Of a stretch of DNA of 64,000 nucleotides, positions 62,211-64,000 are shown one piece after another. The translations under genes were made by a program, and so were the position numbers. A model generated the notes under the pieces. The model was given only the letters and a program-made list of their open reading frames with translations. It was not told the origin of the DNA and did not search any database. Origin of the DNA: OLB7 sp966250335 (lineage in GTDB: Bacteria > Bacteroidota > Ignavibacteria > OLB7); contig CBINGZ010000029.1 in assembly GCA_966250335.1 (NCBI GenBank), positions 9,747 to 73,746 on the forward strand. The letters are read 5' to 3'. Within the stretch, counting starts at the first letter, position 1; each line of letters opens with the position of its first letter.

Positions 62211-64000
62211 ATGTACACCATCCGACGAGCATTTCGGTTTGCCCTGCTCCTGGTGATCTCGACGGTCGGGGCGCTGGCGCAACAGAGACCGATCATCGTC
62301 TCGGTCACCGTGCTCCCTCCCTATGCCTCGGCATTGAACGAGTGGGAGAGGCACCCGGAGCGGATCATCGTCACCCTGACCAACACCGACGGTCTCAGGA
62401 GCTACGACGTCCGTCTCTCCGGGTATCTGGAGGATCTGGGGGGGGGGATCAAGGTCGAGACGAAGGACGATTTCCCGGTCTCGCCGATCACCGTGGGGGC
62501 CGGGGCGGTCAGGAGGCTGGACGGCAGCGAGCTGAAGCTCTTCAACGCGAGCGCGGTGAACGTCACCGGGAGCGACAAGAGCCTGATCGCCCGCACCGGA
62601 CAGCTCGCGGAGGGAACATACTCGATCTGCATCCGCGCGCTCGATCACGCGACCAGGGAGGTCCTCTCTCCCAATCCGGGATGCGCGACCTTCACCATCC
62701 GCGCGCTCGAAGCGCCGATGCTCGTCTCGCCGCCGTGCGATATGAAGATCACGCAGACGATGAACCCGCAGCTCGTCCTCTTCCAGTGGTCCCCTGCGGC
62801 CGGGGCGCCGCCGTCGATCACCTATACAATGTCGCTGGCCGAGGTAATTCCCGCGGAGCGCAACGCCGAGGAGGCGATCAACACAGCCACCCCGCCGACC
62901 CTCTACACCAGGGAACTGACGACCACGATGTTCCAGTACGGCGCAGCCGATCCTCAACTGAAGAAGGGGAGCAGGTACGCCTGGAGGGTGCGCGCCTCCG
63001 ATCCCGCCGGTGTCGTCACCTTCCGCGACGACGGCAGAAGCCGGGTCTGCACCTTCATCTACGGCGACGATCCGATGAAGGATACCACGAAGCAGGATAC
63101 CGCCAGGAAGGAGACGAAGGATACGACCAGGAAGGAGGACTGCACCCTTCCGGCGTATATCACCGGGTCGTTCCCGAGCGATAATCAACGTCTCCCGTTC
63201 AGATATTTTCCGGTCTCCGTGCAGTTCGATCCGTACTGCCGGAACTACACGAAGTTCGCCTCCACCTATATCCTGAAGAACGGGATGGGAACGGTGGTGA
63301 CGAACGCGACGAAGACGATCGAATGGAAGAACGGTCCGTTCGACAACCCGACCCGCCAGCCCGACATGTTCGAGCAGGAGGAGTCGAAGAACATCATTAT
63401 CAACAACGACCAGAACAAGGATGAGAAGGAGAGGAAGGCGCAGTTCCTCTCCCCCGACACCTACTACACCTGGAGCGCCGACGTCACGCTCACCAAGAAG
63501 GTCTTCAAGGGGAGCGACAGCTCGTATGAGGATACGAAGAAGACGGTCAAGGGACGGTTCACCGTCGGCATGGGAACCTCCGAGCTTCTGGAGCCGGAGA
63601 GCGGCAGAGATCTCCCTCCTGGTACGATAGAATTGAAGTGGAATACGGCGCAGCCCCCCAGTGGCAACTCCCTTGCTCTGCCGTTCGACCTGAGACTGGG
63701 GAACAAGGGGGGCGGCGCCAAGTTTTACGCGATGACCGTCAACGAGAAGTGGGTGGTCCAGGTCTCGCGTACCCCCGATATGAAGAAGGTCGTCTACACG
63801 ACCTCGGGCCGGGTCGGCGCGGGGGTCAACCCGCTCGACCCGGCGCAGGGGGAACAGTTCGTCAAGAACTCCATCTACAAGACGGTCAACGCCCTCCCCG
63901 AGCTGAAGGATGAAGGGGAGTATTTCTGGATGGTGAAATGGCTGGTCGATCCGGACGGGTCGGACGAGGGGGCGTACTACAACGCCAGCGAGATCCGCAG
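62211..64000 (+). CDS. large exported protein with fibronectin-like modules (3' end outside window)
   Basis: ATG 62211 opens a signal peptide (FRFALLLVISTVGALAQ), and the frame stays open to the last base, giving 596 residues so far. It is built of repeated beta-sandwich modules resembling fibronectin type III. Examples are HPERIIVTLTNTDGLRSYDV, NPQLVLFQWSPAAGAPPSIT and YAWRVRASDPAGV; later YYTWSADVTLTKKV. A charged repeat (KDTTKQDTARKETKDTTRKE, about residues 285-304) separates modules. Bacteroidota carry similar TANFOR-type proteins next to barrel genes, but this assignment is uncertain. Likely a surface or periplasmic partner of the barrel protein upstream. Confidence 0.8.
   Translation, partial: MYTIRRAFRFALLLVISTVGALAQQRPIIVSVTVLPPYASALNEWERHPERIIVTLTNTDGLRSYDVRLSGYLEDLGGGIKVETKDDFPVSPITVGAGAVRRLDGSELKLFNASAVNVTGSDKSLIARTGQLAEGTYSICIRALDHATREVLSPNPGCATFTIRALEAPMLVSPPCDMKITQTMNPQLVLFQWSPAAGAPPSITYTMSLAEVIPAERNAEEAINTATPPTLYTRELTTTMFQYGAADPQLKKGSRYAWRVRASDPAGVVTFRDDGRSRVCTFIYGDDPMKDTTKQDTARKETKDTTRKEDCTLPAYITGSFPSDNQRLPFRYFPVSVQFDPYCRNYTKFASTYILKNGMGTVVTNATKTIEWKNGPFDNPTRQPDMFEQEESKNIIINNDQNKDEKERKAQFLSPDTYYTWSADVTLTKKVFKGSDSSYEDTKKTVKGRFTVGMGTSELLEPESGRDLPPGTIELKWNTAQPPSGNSLALPFDLRLGNKGGGAKFYAMTVNEKWVVQVSRTPDMKKVVYTTSGRVGAGVNPLDPAQGEQFVKNSIYKTVNALPELKDEGEYFWMVKWLVDPDGSDEGAYYNASEIR

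Noticed and set aside
1..64000. tRNA, rRNA, riboswitch, integrase or transposase genes
   Set aside because: I looked for cloverleaf ends, conserved rRNA stretches and transposase motifs while reading and found none. A covariance-model scan would be decisive.

Overview
The window is a G+C-rich (about 60%, not computed exactly), gene-dense bacterial chromosome segment with no rRNA, tRNA, CRISPR array, phage or transposase gene that I can see. At least nine proteins end in the short beta-rich tail used by type IX secretion (T9SS) sorting domains, often after a PNPFNPTTEI-like motif. There is also a TonB receptor paired with a DUF4249 lipoprotein, and several start regions carry a TAnnTTTG hexamer-like box. 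Together these point to the Bacteroidota/Chlorobiota (FCB) group; the T9SS-linked WD40 and VWA proteins and the high G+C suggest a Kapabacteria- or Ignavibacteria-like lineage. That placement is inference.

Layout. 1-5.3 kb: end of a VWA-OmpA envelope protein, uracil-DNA glycosylase, a GNAT acetyltransferase, an NTF2-like protein, a DUF5995 protein overlapping a MESH1-like HD hydrolase, and a lipoprotein. 5.6-17.3 kb: a very large alpha-2-macroglobulin, an outer-membrane protein, the helicase HrpB, and a DUF4249/TonB-receptor pair. 17.3-18.4 kb: about 1 kb without a gene, CT-rich. 18.4-21.6 kb: two exported FKBP isomerases and small unknown genes, one with an HExxH motif. 21.7-30.2 kb: two giant T9SS cargo proteins, a PH-like membrane protein and lgt. 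30.3-33.3 kb: a radical SAM enzyme of the MJ0619/tetraether-synthase type followed by a run of small membrane proteins, one frameshifted. 33.4-36.3 kb: a redoxin with an orphan DsbD-alpha protein, a TRIC-family channel and OsmC. 36.4-40.3 kb: three tandem, translationally coupled PNGase F-like secreted proteins. 40.4-48.2 kb: a repeat-rich surface protein, a WD40 T9SS protein, small exported proteins, an FKBP-TPR protein, a DUF1801 protein and a second GNAT enzyme. 48.3-64 kb: a 1079-residue T9SS protein with six internal repeats, a decayed VWA-type gene, DUF1028-T9SS, an OmpA-like protein divergent from an ECF sigma/anti-sigma pair, a frameshifted T9SS gene, a beta-barrel protein, and a large exported protein that runs off the window.

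How it fits together. Most of the content serves the cell envelope and the outside of the cell: folding (three FKBPs), redox (redoxin, DsbD-alpha, OsmC), lipoprotein maturation (lgt), outer-membrane proteins and T9SS cargo. Core T9SS secretion genes are not in the window. The least expected signals are: (1) a dispersed repeat found just after three stop codons, each copy sitting in a patch of strong strand asymmetry that follows the repeat's orientation; (2) the PNGase F-like triplet, in which acidic active-site positions are split between copies; (3) a tetraether-synthase-like radical SAM gene in a bacterium; and (4) three broken or frameshifted genes, two of them explicable by one-base slips in short homopolymers.
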